64,000 nt of DNA, from NCBI RefSeq assembly GCF_003205575.1, contig NZ_PYBW01000011.1, positions 11,012 through 75,011 on the forward strand. Direction: 5' to 3'. Each line of letters begins with the position of its first letter. Positions within the stretch are counted from its first letter, which is position 1. The notes below the pieces were generated by a model, which had not been told where the DNA came from, did not search any database, and saw only the letters and a program-made list of their open reading frames with translations. Shown in pieces: positions 39,722 through 50,654 of this stretch. Position numbers and translations under genes: made by a program. Origin of the DNA: Streptomyces tateyamensis (lineage in GTDB: Bacteria; Actinomycetota; Actinomycetes; Streptomycetales; Streptomycetaceae).

Positions 39722-41257
39722 TCAGGCCAGCGGGGCGCGCAGGGTGTTGGCGGTGGCCACCGCGCGCAGCACGGCGGCCGCCTTGTTGCGGCACTCGGTG
39801 TCCTCGCCGGCCGGGTCGGAGTCGGCCACCACGCCCGCGCCCGCCTGCACGTAGGCGGTGCCGCCGCGCAGCACCGCGGTGCGGATGGCGATCGCGGTGT
39901 CGGCGTCGCCGGCGAAGTCCAGGTAGCCGACGCAGCCGCCGTAGAGGCCGCGCCGGGTGGGCTCCAGCTCCTCGATGATCCGCATCGCGCGCGGCTTGGG
40001 CGCCCCGGACAGGGTGCCGGCCGGGAAGCAGGCGGTCAGCACGTCGAAGGCGGTGCGGCCGTCGGCCACCTCGCCGGTGACGGTGGAGACGATGTGCATC
40101 ACGTGGCTGTACCGCTCGACCGACATGAAGTCGACCACCTCGACGCTGCCCGGGGCGCAGACCCGGCCAAGGTCGTTGCGGCCCAGGTCGACCAGCATCA
40201 GGTGCTCGGCCCGCTCCTTGGGGTCGGCCAGCAGCTCGGCGGCCAGCTCCGCGTCCTCCTGGGGCGTGGCGCCGCGGTGCCGGGTGCCGGCGATCGGGTG
40301 CACCATCGCCTGGCCCGCCGTCACCTTGACCAGCGCCTCGGGGCTGGAGCCGACCACGTCGAAGCCGCCCTCGGCGCCGCCGTCCGGGCCGGGGAAGCGG
40401 AACAGGTACATGTACGGGCTGGGGTTGGTGGTGCGCAGCACCCGGTAGACGTCCAGCGCGGAGGCCGGGCAGGGCGCCTCGAACCGCTGCGAGGGGACCA
40501 CCTGGAAGGCCTCGCCGGCCCGGATCCGCTCCTTGACCACCTCGACCGCGGCCCGGTACGGCGCCCCGCCGAAGGGTGACACGGCGTCAGCGTCAGCGGC
40601 GGTGGGGGTGAAGGTGGCCAGGCCCGGGTCGACCGGCTTGGCCAGCTCGGCCTCCATCGCGTCCAGCCGGGCCACCGCGTCGGCGTGGGCCTCGTCGACG
40701 CCGCTGGCCAGGTCGTTGTGGTTGACCGCGTTGGCGATCAGCAGCACGGTGCCGTCCACGTGGTCGAGCACCGCGAGGTCGGTGGCCAGCATCATGGTCA
40801 GCTCGGGCAGGCCCAGGTCGTCCGGGTTGAGGTCGGGCAGCTTCTCCAGCCGGCGCACCACGTCGTAGCCGAGGTAGCCGACCAGGCCGCCGGTCAGCGG
40901 CGGCAGGCCGTCGTCGTCGTGGCGCGGGGTGTGCAGCGCGGCCAGCGCGGCCCGCAGCACCTCCAGCGGGTCGCCCTCGCGCGGGATGCCCACCGGCGGG
41001 GTACCCAGCCAGCGGGCGCCGCCCTGCTGGTCCACCGTCAGGGTGGCGGCGCCGCGCACGCCCACGAAGGAGTAGCGGGACCAGCTGCGGCCCTGCTCGG
41101 CCGACTCCAGCAGGAAGGTGCCGGGCCGCTCGGCCGCCAGCGAGCGGTACAGGCCGATCGGCGTCAGGCCGTCCGCCAGGAGCCGGCGGGTGACCGGGAT
41201 CACCCGGGTGTCGACGGCGAGCTTGCGGAACGCCTCAAGGTCCATGGCGTGGGGCAC
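39722..41257 (-). CDS. trpE: Anthranilate synthase component I
   Basis: A 511-residue chorismate-utilising enzyme. The LLESA segment (tryptophan feedback site) lies near residue 50, SQRFEAP begins the catalytic domain, [28 protein letters not shown] and [16 protein letters not shown] are its hallmarks. Component II is not in this window. The GTG at 41257 opens 31 nt after the hisI stop; an ATG 12 nt further in is an alternative. Confidence 0.95.
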   Translation of the reverse strand: MPHAMDLEAFRKLAVDTRVIPVTRRLLADGLTPIGLYRSLAAERPGTFLLESAEQGRSWSRYSFVGVRGAATLTVDQQGGARWLGTPPVGIPREGDPLEVLRAALAALHTPRHDDDGLPPLTGGLVGYLGYDVVRRLEKLPDLNPDDLGLPELTMMLATDLAVLDHVDGTVLLIANAVNHNDLASGVDEAHADAVARLDAMEAELAKPVDPGLATFTPTAADADAVSPFGGAPYRAAVEVVKERIRAGEAFQVVPSQRFEAPCPASALDVYRVLRTTNPSPYMYLFRFPGPDGGAEGGFDVVGSSPEALVKVTAGQAMVHPIAGTRHRGATPQEDAELAAELLADPKERAEHLMLVDLGRNDLGRVCAPGSVEVVDFMSVERYSHVMHIVSTVTGEVADGRTAFDVLTACFPAGTLSGAPKPRAMRIIEELEPTRRGLYGGCVGYLDFAGDADTAIAIRTAVLRGGTAYVQAGAGVVADSDPAGEDTECRNKAAAVLRAVATANTLRAPLA

Positions 41258-41287
41258 CGATCTCTCGTGTGGGTGGTCGTGGCCGGG

Positions 41288-41671
41288 TCAGCCGGCGAGC
41301 AGCACGTCTTCGTCGAAGCAGGTCCGGGCGCCGGTGTGGCAGGCCGCGCCGCTCTGGTCGACCCGGACCAGCAGGGTGTCCCCGTCGCAGTCCAGGGCGA
41401 CCGACTTCACCTGCTGGACGTGCCCGGAGGTGTCGCCCTTGACCCAGTACTCCTGGCGGCTGCGGCTCCAGTAGGTGCAGCGGCCGGTGGTCAGGGTGCG
41501 GTGCAGCGCCTCGTCGTCCATCCAACCGAGCATCAGCACCTCGCCGGTGTCGTACTGCTGCGCGATGGCGGGCAGCAGGCCGTCCGCACTGCGCTTGAGG
41601 CGGGCGGCGACGGCCGGGTCGAGGGCGGTGCTGCCGGGGGCGGCGGGGCTGGGCGGCGGTACGGATGGCAT
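41288..41671 (-). CDS. hisI: Phosphoribosyl-AMP cyclohydrolase
   Basis: A 127-residue HisI-only enzyme (third step pair of histidine biosynthesis). Zn-binding cysteines are in [21 protein letters not shown], preceded by [15 protein letters not shown] and [10 protein letters not shown]. The start could be ATG 41671 or ATG 41680, as neither has a strong ribosome site. It is separated from hisF by a secreted-protein gene on the other strand. Confidence 0.93.
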   Translation of the reverse strand: MPSVPPPSPAAPGSTALDPAVAARLKRSADGLLPAIAQQYDTGEVLMLGWMDDEALHRTLTTGRCTYWSRSRQEYWVKGDTSGHVQQVKSVALDCDGDTLLVRVDQSGAACHTGARTCFDEDVLLAG

Positions 41672-41768
41672 GGGGCCCATTCTGGCAGGCCGACGGCGTG
41701 GCCGGGGCCGTGGACCAACTCGTGGAAACCGGCCCCGCGCGGCGCCGCACTGCGGAATTCTAGTGCGC

Positions 41769-42344
41769 ATGACCAAGTCCCCGCGCTCCCGCACGGCCGC
41801 GACGGTGGTGGCGCTGCTCGTCGCCCTGGCCGGGGTGGCGGCGGTGCTGCTGTGGCCGAGCTCGCCCAAGCACCCGGCGGCCGCCGCGCCGCCGTCGCCG
41901 AGCCACTCGCCGTCCCCGTCGCCCTCGCCCTCGCCGACCAAGAAGCTGCCCTACCCGTGGTTCCCGGTGGGCAGCTGCGTCGACCACCCGAAGCTGAGCC
42001 CGGTGATCACTGCGGCCGAGGCCCGCCCGTGCCAGGGGCCGCACGACGGCGAGTCGATCGCCAACCCGCTGCTGCCGGACGGGCTGACCAAGGAGAGCCA
42101 GATCGCGCTGGCGCTGATCCGGGCCTGCCAGCCGTACGTGACCAGCTGGGAGGCCGCGCAGGGCGGCGGCACCTGGTACGGCATCCCGATGGGCCCCTCG
42201 CTGGCCTACTACAACCAGGGCCTGCGCGACGCCACCTGCCTGCTCACCGACTCCCAGCACGAGGGTGGCACCAAGCTCACCGGTCCGCTCAAGCCGGCCG
42301 CCGACCCGTCACCCTCCCCCGCGGCGAGCCCGAGCAGCGGCTGA
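41769..42344 (+). CDS. Secreted or membrane-anchored protein with Ser-Pro linker
   Basis: A 191-residue protein with an N-terminal hydrophobic segment ([19 protein letters not shown]), a (SP)n linker at about residues 42-56 and a C-terminal domain that includes four cysteines (GSCVDHP, ARPCQGP, IRACQP, ATCLL). Likely extracellular. It lies on the plus strand between hisI and hisF, both on the minus strand. The domain resembles septum-formation-type secreted domains in cysteine spacing, but I cannot assign it. Confidence 0.75.
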   Translation: MTKSPRSRTAATVVALLVALAGVAAVLLWPSSPKHPAAAAPPSPSHSPSPSPSPSPTKKLPYPWFPVGSCVDHPKLSPVITAAEARPCQGPHDGESIANPLLPDGLTKESQIALALIRACQPYVTSWEAAQGGGTWYGIPMGPSLAYYNQGLRDATCLLTDSQHEGGTKLTGPLKPAADPSPSPAASPSSG

Positions 42345-42351
42345 CGGCGGA

Positions 42352-43122
42352 TCAGCGGACCGGGTGGCCGGCCTCGCGCAGCGCGGACTTGACGGCGGGG
42401 ATGGTGAGGTCGCCGAAGTGGAAGACCGAGGCGGCCAGCACCGCGTCCGCGCCGGCCGCCACCGCCGGGGCGAAGTCGGCCAGCCGGCCCGCGCCGCCGG
42501 AGGCGATCACCGGCACCGAGACCCGCTCCCGGACGGCGCGGATCATGGCCAGGTCGTAGCCGTCCTTGGTGCCGTCCGCGTCCATCGAGTTGAGCAGGAT
42601 CTCGCCGGCTCCGAGCTCGGCCGCCCGGGCTGCCCACTCGACCGCGTCCAGCCCGGTGCCGCGCCGGCCGCCGTGGGTGGTCACCTCGAAGCCGGAGGCC
42701 GTCTGCGTCCCCGCCGGGCAGCGCCGGGCGTCCACCGAGAGCACCAGCACCTGGCGGCCGAACCGCTCGGCGATCTCCCGGACCAGCTCGGGACGGGCGA
42801 TCGCGGCGGTGTTGACGCCCACCTTGTCGGCGCCGGCCCGCAGCAGCTTGTCCACGTCCGCCACCGCCCGGATCCCGCCGCCCACGGTGAGCGGGATGAA
42901 GACCTGCTCAGCGGTGCGGCGCACCACGTCGTAGGTGGTCTCGCGGTCCCCGGAGGAGGCCGTGATGTCCAGGAAGGTGAGCTCGTCCGCGCCCTGGGCG
43001 TCGTAGGCGCGGGCCAGCTCGACCGGGTCGCCCGCGTCGCGCAGGTTCTGGAAGTTGACGCCCTTGACCACCCGGCCCGCATCCACGTCCAGGCAGGGGA
43101 TCACACGTACGGCGAGGGTCAC
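42352..43122 (-). CDS. hisF: Imidazole glycerol phosphate synthase, cyclase subunit
   Basis: A 256-residue TIM barrel. [18 protein letters not shown] has catalytic Asp11; [10 protein letters not shown] and KVGVNTAAI bind phosphate; second catalytic Asp in [14 protein letters not shown]. It works as a complex with HisH (44328-44963). GTG at 43122. Confidence 0.97.
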   Translation of the reverse strand: MTLAVRVIPCLDVDAGRVVKGVNFQNLRDAGDPVELARAYDAQGADELTFLDITASSGDRETTYDVVRRTAEQVFIPLTVGGGIRAVADVDKLLRAGADKVGVNTAAIARPELVREIAERFGRQVLVLSVDARRCPAGTQTASGFEVTTHGGRRGTGLDAVEWAARAAELGAGEILLNSMDADGTKDGYDLAMIRAVRERVSVPVIASGGAGRLADFAPAVAAGADAVLAASVFHFGDLTIPAVKSALREAGHPVR

Positions 43123-43142
43123 TTCTGACTGCTTTCGAAGAG

Positions 43143-43568
43143 TTAGGGGGCTTCCAGGGTCCGCGCCAGGCCGGCGCGGTGGGCGTCGAGTTCCACCTGG
43201 ACCATCATCCGGGGGTCGACCAGCCCGGTCACCACCACCAGCGTGGTCACCGGGCGGACCGCGGCGAACAGTTGCCGGTGCGCCCGGCCGACTTCCTCCG
43301 CGTCCCGCACGTGGGTCACGTACAGCCGGGTGCGGAACACGTCCGCGGCCGTCAGACCGTACTCGGCCAGCGCCGCCAGGCCGTTGCCGACGGCGGTGAG
43401 CGTCTGGGCGAACGGGTCGCCCTCGTGCTCGATCCGGCCGTCCACCCAGGCGGAGCACCCCGCCACGTGGACCTGGTCGCCGACCGCCACCGCCAGGGCC
43501 GAGCCGAGCCCCTCCTCCCACGGGGTGGCACCGGACACCCTGCCGCGCACGATCCGAGGGTCCGTCAC
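43143..43568 (-). CDS. RidA/YjgF family protein
   Basis: A 141-residue protein of the RidA superfamily, with [22 protein letters not shown] and an [20 protein letters not shown] segment. The typical C-terminal FARPxxT-like strand reads [13 protein letters not shown]. RidA hydrolyses reactive enamines. The catalytic Arg is present in [13 protein letters not shown]? not clearly, so it may be a non-canonical member. GTG at 43568 overlaps the hisA stop as GTGA, so it is part of the his operon. Confidence 0.85.
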   Translation of the reverse strand: MTDPRIVRGRVSGATPWEEGLGSALAVAVGDQVHVAGCSAWVDGRIEHEGDPFAQTLTAVGNGLAALAEYGLTAADVFRTRLYVTHVRDAEEVGRAHRQLFAAVRPVTTLVVVTGLVDPRMMVQVELDAHRAGLARTLEAP

Positions 43569-44290
43569 GATGACACAGCCTCCAGGGCCTCTTCGAGGGT
43601 GAACTTCTGCTCGTAGAGGGCCTTGCCGACGATCGAGCCCTCGACGCCCTCCGGCACCAGGGTGGCGATCGCGCGCAGGTCGGCCAGGGAGGACACGCCG
43701 CCGGAGGCGACCACGGGCTTGTCGGTGGCGGCGCAGACGTTGCGCAGCAGTTCCAGGTTGGGGCCGGTCAGGGTGCCGTCCCGGTTGACGTCGGTGACCA
43801 CGTAGCGGGCGCAGCCCTCGGAGTCGAGGCGGGCCAGCACCTCGTACAGGTCGCCGCCGTCGCGGGTCCAGCCGCGCCCGCGCAGCGTGGTGCCGACCAC
43901 GTCCAGGCCGACCGCGATCCGGTCGCCGTGCTCGGCGATCACCTTGGCCACCCACTCGGGGGACTCCAGCGCGGCGGTGCCCAGGTTGACCCGGGTGCAG
44001 CCGGTGGCCAGCGCGGCGGCCAGCGACTCGTCGTCGCGGATGCCGCCGGACAGCTCGACCTTGATGTCCAGCGCGCCGGTCACCTCGCGCAGCAGGTCCC
44101 GGTTGGAACCGGTGCCGAAGGCGGCGTCGAGGTCGACCAGGTGCAGCCACTCGGCGCCGGCGGCCTGCCAGGCGAGCGCGGCGGCCAGCGGCTCGCCGAA
44201 GGAGGTCTCGGTGCCGGAGGCGCCCTTGACCAGGCGGACCGCCTGGCCGTCACGGACGTCGACGGCGGGAAGCAGTTCGAGGCGGCTCAT
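43565..44290 (-). CDS. priA: HisA/PriA phosphoribosyl isomerase
   Basis: A 241-residue TIM barrel with catalytic Asp in [15 protein letters not shown] and another in [16 protein letters not shown]. Actinobacteria use this enzyme as PriA in both histidine and tryptophan biosynthesis because they lack trpF; none is seen in this window, consistent with the dual role. The annotation as bifunctional is inference from the lineage. ATG at 44290. Confidence 0.95.
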   Translation of the reverse strand: MSRLELLPAVDVRDGQAVRLVKGASGTETSFGEPLAAALAWQAAGAEWLHLVDLDAAFGTGSNRDLLREVTGALDIKVELSGGIRDDESLAAALATGCTRVNLGTAALESPEWVAKVIAEHGDRIAVGLDVVGTTLRGRGWTRDGGDLYEVLARLDSEGCARYVVTDVNRDGTLTGPNLELLRNVCAATDKPVVASGGVSSLADLRAIATLVPEGVEGSIVGKALYEQKFTLEEALEAVSS

Positions 44291-44327
44291 CGTTGGCTAC
44301 TTTCCGTGCTTTGGGGGTGTCGGGAGC

Positions 44328-44963
44328 TCAGAGGGTGTTGACCCAGTTGGTGAGCAGGGCGGCGCCGGCGTCACCTGACTTCTCGGGGTGGAATTGGGTG
44401 GCCCACAGCGGACCGTTCTCCACCGCGGCGACGAACGGCTCGCCGTGGGTGGTCCAGCTGACCAGCGGGGCGTGCAGCCGCGCGCTGTGCACCTCCAGCT
44501 CCCAGCGGCGCACCGCGTAGGAGTGCACGAAGTAGAACCGGGTGTCCTGGTCCAGCCCGGCGAAGAGGCGGCTGCCCGCGGGGGCGTCGACGGTGTTCCA
44601 GCCCATGTGCGGGATGACCGGCGCCTGCAGCGGCTCGACGGTGCCGGGCCACTCGTCGCAGCCCGCGCTCTCCACCCCGTGCTCGACCCCGCGCTCGAAC
44701 AGGATCTGCATGCCGACGCAGATCCCCAGCACCGGTCGGCCGCCGGCCAGCCTGCGGCCGATGACCTGCTCGCCGCGCACCGCCTTCAGCCCGCGCATGC
44801 AGGCCTCGAAGGCGCCGACGCCGGGGACCAGCAGCCCGTCCGCGTCCAGGGCCTGCTGGAAGTCCGAGGTGACGGTGACGTTCGCCCCGGTGCGCTCCAC
44901 CGCGCGCTGCGCCGAGCGCAGGTTGCCCGAACCGTAGTCGAGCACCACGACGTTCTTCGCCAT
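44328..44963 (-). CDS. hisH: Imidazole glycerol phosphate synthase, glutamine amidotransferase subunit
   Basis: A 211-residue class I amidotransferase. [20 protein letters not shown], catalytic Cys in [11 protein letters not shown], and the His/Glu pair in [10 protein letters not shown]. It supplies ammonia to HisF. ATG at 44963, downstream of the 50-aa membrane protein. Confidence 0.97.
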   Translation of the reverse strand: MAKNVVVLDYGSGNLRSAQRAVERTGANVTVTSDFQQALDADGLLVPGVGAFEACMRGLKAVRGEQVIGRRLAGGRPVLGICVGMQILFERGVEHGVESAGCDEWPGTVEPLQAPVIPHMGWNTVDAPAGSRLFAGLDQDTRFYFVHSYAVRRWELEVHSARLHAPLVSWTTHGEPFVAAVENGPLWATQFHPEKSGDAGAALLTNWVNTL

Positions 44964-44980
44964 CTGTCGTCCTCCCGCTG

Positions 44981-45133
44981 CTAGAGGCGCATGATGCCTG
45001 CGGACAGGCACATGACCGAACCGACGGCGAGCACGGCGATGACGCCCCTGGAGACCTTCTGCTTCCAGAAGGAGAAGACGCCGCCGGCCAGGAAGAGGCC
45101 GACGAAGATGAACGCGACAGCGGACTTGCTCAC
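44981..45133 (-). CDS. 50-residue hydrophobic membrane protein in the his operon
   Basis: A 50-residue peptide with two hydrophobic segments ([19 protein letters not shown] and [19 protein letters not shown]) separated by KQKVSR. GTG at 45133 overlaps the hisB stop as GTGA, and hisH follows 17 nt later. It is therefore co-translated with his genes. Function unknown. Confidence 0.8.
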   Translation of the reverse strand: MSKSAVAFIFVGLFLAGGVFSFWKQKVSRGVIAVLAVGSVMCLSAGIMRL

Positions 45134-45723
45134 AGCGCACCCTTGGTCGAGGGGAGGATCCCGGCCGCCCGCGGGTCGAACTCGGCGGCGTAGCGCAGGG
45201 CCCGGGCGAGGGCCTTGAACTGGCACTCCACGATGTGGTGCGCGTTGCGACCGTACGGCACGTGCACGTGCAGGGCGATCTGGGCCTGGGCGGTGAAGGA
45301 CTCCAGGATGTGCCGGGTCATCGTCGTGTCGTAGCTGCCGATCATCGGCGCCATGTTCTGCGGCTCGGTGTGCACCAGGTACGGGCGGCCGGACAGGTCG
45401 ACGGTGACCTGGGCCAGCGACTCGTCCAGCGGCACCGTGCAGTTGCCGAACCGGTAGATGCCCACCTTGTCGCCGAGCGCCTGCTTGAAGGCGGCGCCGA
45501 GCGCGAGGGCGGTGTCCTCGATGGTGTGGTGGGTGTCGATGTGCAGGTCGCCCTCGGTCTTCACGGTGAGGTCGAACAGACCGTGCCGGCCGAGCTGGTC
45601 GAGCATGTGGTCGTAGAACCCGACGCCCGTGGAGATGTCGGTCACCCCGGTGCCGTCGAGGTCGATCTCGACCAGGACCGAGGTCTCCTTGGTGGTGCGC
45701 TCCACGCGCCCGATGCGGGACAT
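45130..45723 (-). CDS. hisB: Imidazoleglycerol-phosphate dehydratase
   Basis: A 197-residue HisB monofunctional dehydratase. Metal-binding histidines in [30 protein letters not shown] and [21 protein letters not shown] at 45723, 5 nt after the hisC stop. Confidence 0.97.
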   Translation of the reverse strand: MSRIGRVERTTKETSVLVEIDLDGTGVTDISTGVGFYDHMLDQLGRHGLFDLTVKTEGDLHIDTHHTIEDTALALGAAFKQALGDKVGIYRFGNCTVPLDESLAQVTVDLSGRPYLVHTEPQNMAPMIGSYDTTMTRHILESFTAQAQIALHVHVPYGRNAHHIVECQFKALARALRYAAEFDPRAAGILPSTKGAL

Positions 45724-45728
45724 TGGGT

Positions 45729-46826
45729 CTACAGCTCCTTGATCACGGTGGCGACGGCGGCCAGGAACGCGTCGTTCTCCTCGGGGGTGCCCGCGGTGAC
45801 GCGCAGGCGGCCGGGGACGCCGTTGTTGCGGACCAGCACGCCGTGGTCGAGGAGCGCGCGCCAGACGGCCTGCGGGTCCTCGAAGACGCCGAACTGGACG
45901 AAGTTGGAGTCGGAGTCGGTGACCTCCAGGCCCAGGGCGCGCAGCGCCCCGACCACCCGGTCGCGCTCCTGCTTGAGCCGCTGGACGTAGCCGAGCAGCG
46001 TGTCGGTGTGCTCCAGGCAGGCCAGCGCGGTGGCCTGGGTGACGGCCGACAGGTGGTACGGCAGCCGGACCAGCTGCACCGCGTCGACCACGGCCGGATC
46101 GGCGGCCAGGTAGCCCAGGCGCAGGCCGGCCGCGCCGAAGGCCTTGGACATGGTGCGGGTGACCACCAGCAGCGGGCGCCCGGTCAGCAGCCCCAGCAGC
46201 GACTCGCGGTGCGAGAACTCGACGTACGCCTCGTCCACCACCACCAGGACCGGCTTGACCGCCTGCGCGGCCTCGTACAGCCGCAGCACCGTCTCGGCGG
46301 CGACCGCGGTGCCGGTGGGGTTGTTGGGCGAGCAGACGAACAGCACGTCCGGGCGGTGCTCGGCCAGGGCCGCCACCGCCGCGTCCAGGTCGATGGTGAA
46401 GTCGGCCCGGCGCGGGCCGGCGATCCACCGGGTGCCGGTGCCGCGCGAGATCAGCTCGTGCATCTGGTAGCTGGGCTCGAAGCCGAGCGCGCTGCGGCCG
46501 GGGCCGCCGAAGGTCTGCAGCAGCTGCTGGATGACCTCGTTGGAGCCGTTGGCCGCCCACACCTGCTCGCGGGTGAGCGGGTGGCCGCTGGTGCGGGTCA
46601 GGTAGGCCGCCAGGCCCTCGCGCAGCTCCACCGCGTCCCGGTCCGGGTAGCGGTTGAGGTGGCGGGCCGCCTCGGCCACCCGCTCGGCGATCCGGGCCAC
46701 CAGCGGCTCGGGCAGCGGGTACGGGTTCTCGTTGGTGTTCAGCTGCACCGGGACGGTCAGCTGCGGGGCGCCGTACGGCGACTGGCCGCGCAGCTCCGCA
46801 CGGATCGGCAGGTCGTCGATCTTCAC
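45729..46826 (-). CDS. hisC: Histidinol-phosphate aminotransferase
   Basis: A 365-residue class I/II aminotransferase. Typical N-terminus [33 protein letters not shown] and PLP lysine in [34 protein letters not shown] near the end. GTG at 46826 overlaps the hisD stop as GTGA. Confidence 0.96.
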   Translation of the reverse strand: MKIDDLPIRAELRGQSPYGAPQLTVPVQLNTNENPYPLPEPLVARIAERVAEAARHLNRYPDRDAVELREGLAAYLTRTSGHPLTREQVWAANGSNEVIQQLLQTFGGPGRSALGFEPSYQMHELISRGTGTRWIAGPRRADFTIDLDAAVAALAEHRPDVLFVCSPNNPTGTAVAAETVLRLYEAAQAVKPVLVVVDEAYVEFSHRESLLGLLTGRPLLVVTRTMSKAFGAAGLRLGYLAADPAVVDAVQLVRLPYHLSAVTQATALACLEHTDTLLGYVQRLKQERDRVVGALRALGLEVTDSDSNFVQFGVFEDPQAVWRALLDHGVLVRNNGVPGRLRVTAGTPEENDAFLAAVATVIKEL

Positions 46827-48130
46827 GTGTTCGGGACCGTCCAGTCGAAGCGGGCGCGGACGGCGTCGCCGTGGCCGGGCAGGTCCTCGGCGTCGGCCAG
46901 GGTGACCACGTGCGCGGCGACCTCGGCCAGCGCCTGCTTGCTGTAGTCGACCACGTGGATGCCGCGCAGGAAGGACTGCACCGACAGGCCGGAGGAGTGG
47001 CAGGCGCAGCCGGCGGTGGGCAGCACATGGTTGGAGCCGGCCGCGTAGTCGCCCAGCGAGACCGGGGCGTACCGGCCGACGAAGACCGCGCCGGCGTTGC
47101 GCACCCGGGCGGCCACCGCGGCCGCGTCCCGGGTCTGGATCTCCAGGTGCTCGGCGGCGTAGGCGTTGGCCACCGCCAGGCCCTGCGTCAGGTCGTCCAC
47201 CAGCACGACCGCCGACTGCCGGCCGCCGAGCGCGGTGGTCACCCGCTCGCGGTGCTTGGTCCGCGCGACCTGCTCGACCAGAGCGGCCTCGACCGCCTCG
47301 GCCAGCGCGACCGAGTCGGTGACCAGCACCGAGGCGGCCATCGGGTCGTGCTCGGCCTGGCTGATCAGGTCGGCGGCCACCTCGCCGGCGTCGGCGGTGT
47401 CGTCGGCCAGCACCAGGATCTCGGTGGGACCCGCCTCGGCGTCGATCCCGATCCGGCCCTTGAGCAGCCGCTTGGCGGCGGCCACGTAGATGTTGCCGGG
47501 GCCGGTCACCAGGTTGACCGGGGCGCACTCCTCGGTGCCGTAGGCGAACATCGCCACCGCCTGGGCGCCGCCGACCGCGTACACCTCGGTGACGCCGAGC
47601 AGCGCGCAGGCGGCCAGCACCGCGGGGTGCACCTTGCCCGCGAAGTCCTTCTGCGGCGGCGAGGTGACCGCGATGCCCGCAACGCCCGCCTCCTGGGCCG
47701 GGACCACGTTCATCACCACGGAGGACGGGTAGACCGCCAGGCCGCCGGGGACGTAGAGGCCGACCCGGTCCATCGGGACCCAGCGCTCGGTCACCGTGCC
47801 ACCGGGCACCACCTGGGTGGTGTGGTCGGTGCGGCGCTGCGCCCGGTGGACGATCCGGACCCGCCGGATGGTCTCCTCCAGCGCGGCCCGCACCTTCGGG
47901 TCCAGCGTCGTGAGCGCGTCGGTGATCTCCTGCTGCGGGACCCGGGTGGAGGCCAGCCGGACCCCGTCGAACCGCTCGGTGATCTCGATCAGCGCCGCCA
48001 CGCCGCGATGGCGCACGTCCTCGCAGATCGGACGCACCTTCTCCAGGGCGTCCTCCACGTCGAACTCGGCACGGGGCAGCAGGTCCCGCGGATCGGAGGT
48101 GGATCCGCGCAGATCGATTCGAGAGATCAC
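46823..48130 (-). CDS. hisD: Histidinol dehydrogenase
   Basis: A 435-residue NAD-dependent, Zn-dependent enzyme, catalysing the last two oxidations to histidine. [42 protein letters not shown], and catalytic [11 protein letters not shown] are present. GTG at 48130, promoter region short (about 110 bp to the divergent gene at 48241). It heads the his operon. Confidence 0.97.
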   Translation of the reverse strand: MISRIDLRGSTSDPRDLLPRAEFDVEDALEKVRPICEDVRHRGVAALIEITERFDGVRLASTRVPQQEITDALTTLDPKVRAALEETIRRVRIVHRAQRRTDHTTQVVPGGTVTERWVPMDRVGLYVPGGLAVYPSSVVMNVVPAQEAGVAGIAVTSPPQKDFAGKVHPAVLAACALLGVTEVYAVGGAQAVAMFAYGTEECAPVNLVTGPGNIYVAAAKRLLKGRIGIDAEAGPTEILVLADDTADAGEVAADLISQAEHDPMAASVLVTDSVALAEAVEAALVEQVARTKHRERVTTALGGRQSAVVLVDDLTQGLAVANAYAAEHLEIQTRDAAAVAARVRNAGAVFVGRYAPVSLGDYAAGSNHVLPTAGCACHSSGLSVQSFLRGIHVVDYSKQALAEVAAHVVTLADAEDLPGHGDAVRARFDWTVPNT

Positions 48131-48240
48131 AGAGGCAAGTGTAAGGAGTGGCCGGAATCGGTGGTCCCGCATTTCAGTCCGTGATACGAACCCTGAGACG
48201 TGACGCGGGAAGACATTCGAAAACGGTGGGGGGATCGCAG

Positions 48241-50004
48241 ATGGAGCAGGCTCCGGCGGGGTGGAGCGAGGTGGAGCAGCGGCTGTGGCGGGCGTTCGGC
48301 CGCGGCGACATCCTCGACCTGGCCAGTGGCGACCAGGCCGCGGACGACCCGGCCACCGGCGCGGCCTGGGGGGCCGAGCGCACGGTGCGGGCCGAGACGC
48401 TGGCCCGGGTGCTGCTCGCGGGGCCGGCCCCGGAGCCGGGGCGGGTGCGCGGGCTCAAGCTGGTCGGTGCCCGGATCGCGGGACGGCTCTGGCTGGCCGG
48501 CGGCCGGTTCGAGTCCTTCGTGGAACTGCACGACTGCTACTTCGACACCGGTGCGGTGCTCTCCGAGGCGCACGCCGGCACGGTCCGCCTCGACGGCTGC
48601 CACATCCCCCGGCTGGACGCCTCCCGGCTGGACACCAGCGGCGACCTGGTGCTGGCCCGGTGCACCGTGCTGTACGGGGTCCGGCTGACCGACGCGCAGA
48701 TCGGCACCGACCTGATCGCCAACCACCTGCGGGTGGGCACCGACCAGTTCGGCCGCTCGTTCTCCGCCGACGGCATGACGGTGCACCAGGACTTCGAGGC
48801 GGACCGGCTGGAGTGCGACGGCGAGCTGAGCCTGCGCACCGCCCGGATCGGCGGCCGGTTCTCGCTGCGCGGCGCCCAGCTGCGCGGCCGCCCCGGCAAG
48901 ATGAACTGCTTCAACGCGGCCCGCCTCAGCGTGGGCAGCACCTTCTACCTGACCGGCTGGCGCGATCCGAAGACGATGGCCCAGCCGCAGTCGCCGGACC
49001 GGGGCGGGCTGCTGGAGCCGGCGGCGGCCGGCCGGCCGAACGGGCCCGAGCTGCGCTACAGCCGCCCGGAGGGCGACCCGGGCCCCTACCGGTCCGCGCT
49101 GCCGCCCCAACGGCTCGGCGAGCGGGAGGGCGAGGGCCAGGAGGAGCTGGAGGAGGAGACCGAGGCGGCCACCCGGATGGTGTACGGCCAGGGCTTCGGC
49201 GAGGACCCGGAGAGCGGCATCCCGTTCCGCGCCTTCGGCGGCGTCCGGCTGGAGGACGCCCGGTTCGAGACCGCCTGCCTGATCAACTACGCGGAGTTCC
49301 ACCTGGGCGAGGACCAGGAACTGTCGCTGCGCCGGATCCAGACGCCGGAGCTGCGGTTCACCTGCCCGGCCCCGCCGACCGGCAAGGTGGCGCTGTCCCG
49401 GGCCCGGGTCGGCAACCTGATCGACCGGCCCACCGCCTGGCCGCGCAACCACGAGGTGCGCCTGACCGGCTTCTCGTACGAGGCGCTGCGCTCCCCGGAG
49501 GGCGCCTACCAGAGCGTGCACCAGCGGATCGCGTGGCTGGACCAGGCGCTGGACACCTTCCACCCCGAGCCCTACGAGCAGCTGGCGGCCGCGCTGCGCC
49601 GGGACGGCCTGGACGACGACGCCCGCCAGGTCCAGTACGCCAAGCAGCAGCGCCGGGCCCGCACCCTGCCGGCGCCGGGGCGGGCCTGGTCCCGGCTGCA
49701 GGACATCACGGTCGGCTACGGCTACCGCCCCGGGCGGGCCGCGCTCTGGCTGCTCGCCGCCTGGGCGGTGGGCACCCTGTGGTTCGCCGGCCACCCGCCG
49801 GCCCCGGTCAAGGTGGACGAGCACCCGCACTGGAACCCCGCGCTGTACGCGGCCAGCCTGGTGCTGCCGATCGTCAACTTCGGCATGGACGGCTGGGCGC
49901 CGGCCGGGGTCGGCCAGTGGCTCAGCGCGGTGCTGGTGCTCTCCGGCTGGGTGCTGGCCTCCACCGTGGTGACGGGGGCGACCCGGGTGCTGCAGCGCGG
50001 CTGA
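48241..50004 (+). CDS. Large repeat-containing membrane protein
   Basis: A 587-residue protein. Residues about 55-420 contain repeated strand-like units with A/G-x-I-x-G-x-L/F-x-L pattern (for example [33 protein letters not shown]), suggesting a beta-solenoid. An acidic stretch ([10 protein letters not shown]) interrupts it near residue 300. The C-terminal 100 residues hold about three transmembrane segments with a small loop. Related proteins have been annotated as oxidoreductases without clear support. Function unknown. Divergent from hisD. Confidence 0.8.
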   Translation: MEQAPAGWSEVEQRLWRAFGRGDILDLASGDQAADDPATGAAWGAERTVRAETLARVLLAGPAPEPGRVRGLKLVGARIAGRLWLAGGRFESFVELHDCYFDTGAVLSEAHAGTVRLDGCHIPRLDASRLDTSGDLVLARCTVLYGVRLTDAQIGTDLIANHLRVGTDQFGRSFSADGMTVHQDFEADRLECDGELSLRTARIGGRFSLRGAQLRGRPGKMNCFNAARLSVGSTFYLTGWRDPKTMAQPQSPDRGGLLEPAAAGRPNGPELRYSRPEGDPGPYRSALPPQRLGEREGEGQEELEEETEAATRMVYGQGFGEDPESGIPFRAFGGVRLEDARFETACLINYAEFHLGEDQELSLRRIQTPELRFTCPAPPTGKVALSRARVGNLIDRPTAWPRNHEVRLTGFSYEALRSPEGAYQSVHQRIAWLDQALDTFHPEPYEQLAAALRRDGLDDDARQVQYAKQQRRARTLPAPGRAWSRLQDITVGYGYRPGRAALWLLAAWAVGTLWFAGHPPAPVKVDEHPHWNPALYAASLVLPIVNFGMDGWAPAGVGQWLSAVLVLSGWVLASTVVTGATRVLQRG

Positions 50005-50038
50005 TCCGGTGCGCGGGCCGGCCGGTAGGGTGCCGGGC

Positions 50039-50548
50039 ATGATCGACGACGACCGGACCGGCCCGCCCCACTTCGGCACCGAGCGCGAAATGCTGCGCGC
50101 CTTCCTGGAGTTCCACCGCGCGACGCTGGCGATCAAGTGCCGGGGGCTGACGGACGATCAGCTGCGCGAGCGCTCGATGCCGCCCTCCACGCTGACCCTG
50201 CTCGGGCTGGTGCGGCACATGGCCGAGGTGGAGCGCGCCTGGTTCCGGCGCACCTTCGAGGACCCCGAGGTGCCGATGGTCTGGTCGGACCAGGTGGACT
50301 TCCAGGCGGCCTACGACGCGAGCGGCTCCACCCGGTCCGAGGCGTTCGCCGCCTGGGAGGCGGAGGTGGCGCACTCGCGCCGCGTCGAGGCGGCCGCCGA
50401 GTCGCTGGACACGGCGGGCTACCAGCCGCGGTGGGAGGAGGAGGTGTCGCTGCGCATGGTGCTGCTGCACGTGCTGCTCGACTACGCGCGGCACAACGGC
50501 CACGCCGACTTCCTGCGCGAGGGCATCGACGGCGTGACCGGGGCCTGA
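50039..50548 (+). CDS. DinB-family (DUF664) protein
   Basis: A 169-residue four-helix DinB-type protein. LTLLGLVRHMAEVERAWFRR carries the His ligand; DYARHNGHADFLREGIDG is the typical DUF664 tail. Such proteins can be mycothiol-dependent transferases. ATG at 50039 just downstream of the upstream gene's stop. The stop codon sits inside a palindrome (see 50531). Confidence 0.88.
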   Translation: MIDDDRTGPPHFGTEREMLRAFLEFHRATLAIKCRGLTDDQLRERSMPPSTLTLLGLVRHMAEVERAWFRRTFEDPEVPMVWSDQVDFQAAYDASGSTRSEAFAAWEAEVAHSRRVEAAAESLDTAGYQPRWEEEVSLRMVLLHVLLDYARHNGHADFLREGIDGVTGA

Positions 50549-50563
50549 GGCCCCGGTCACGCC
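50531..50563 (+). terminator. Palindromic terminator spanning a stop codon
   Basis: 50531-50546 is perfectly complementary to 50548-50563 with one central base, so the stem is up to 16 bp. The TGA of the DinB gene (50546-50548) lies at the tip. It can act as intrinsic terminator while ribosomes unfold it. Confidence 0.65.
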
Positions 50564-50654
50564 GTCCGGGCCTCAGGCCCCGTCGGCCGGCAGGCCCACA
50601 GGGCGCCCGGTACCGCGAACCGCGGTGGCCGGTGCGGCGGCTACGCTGTGCGCC

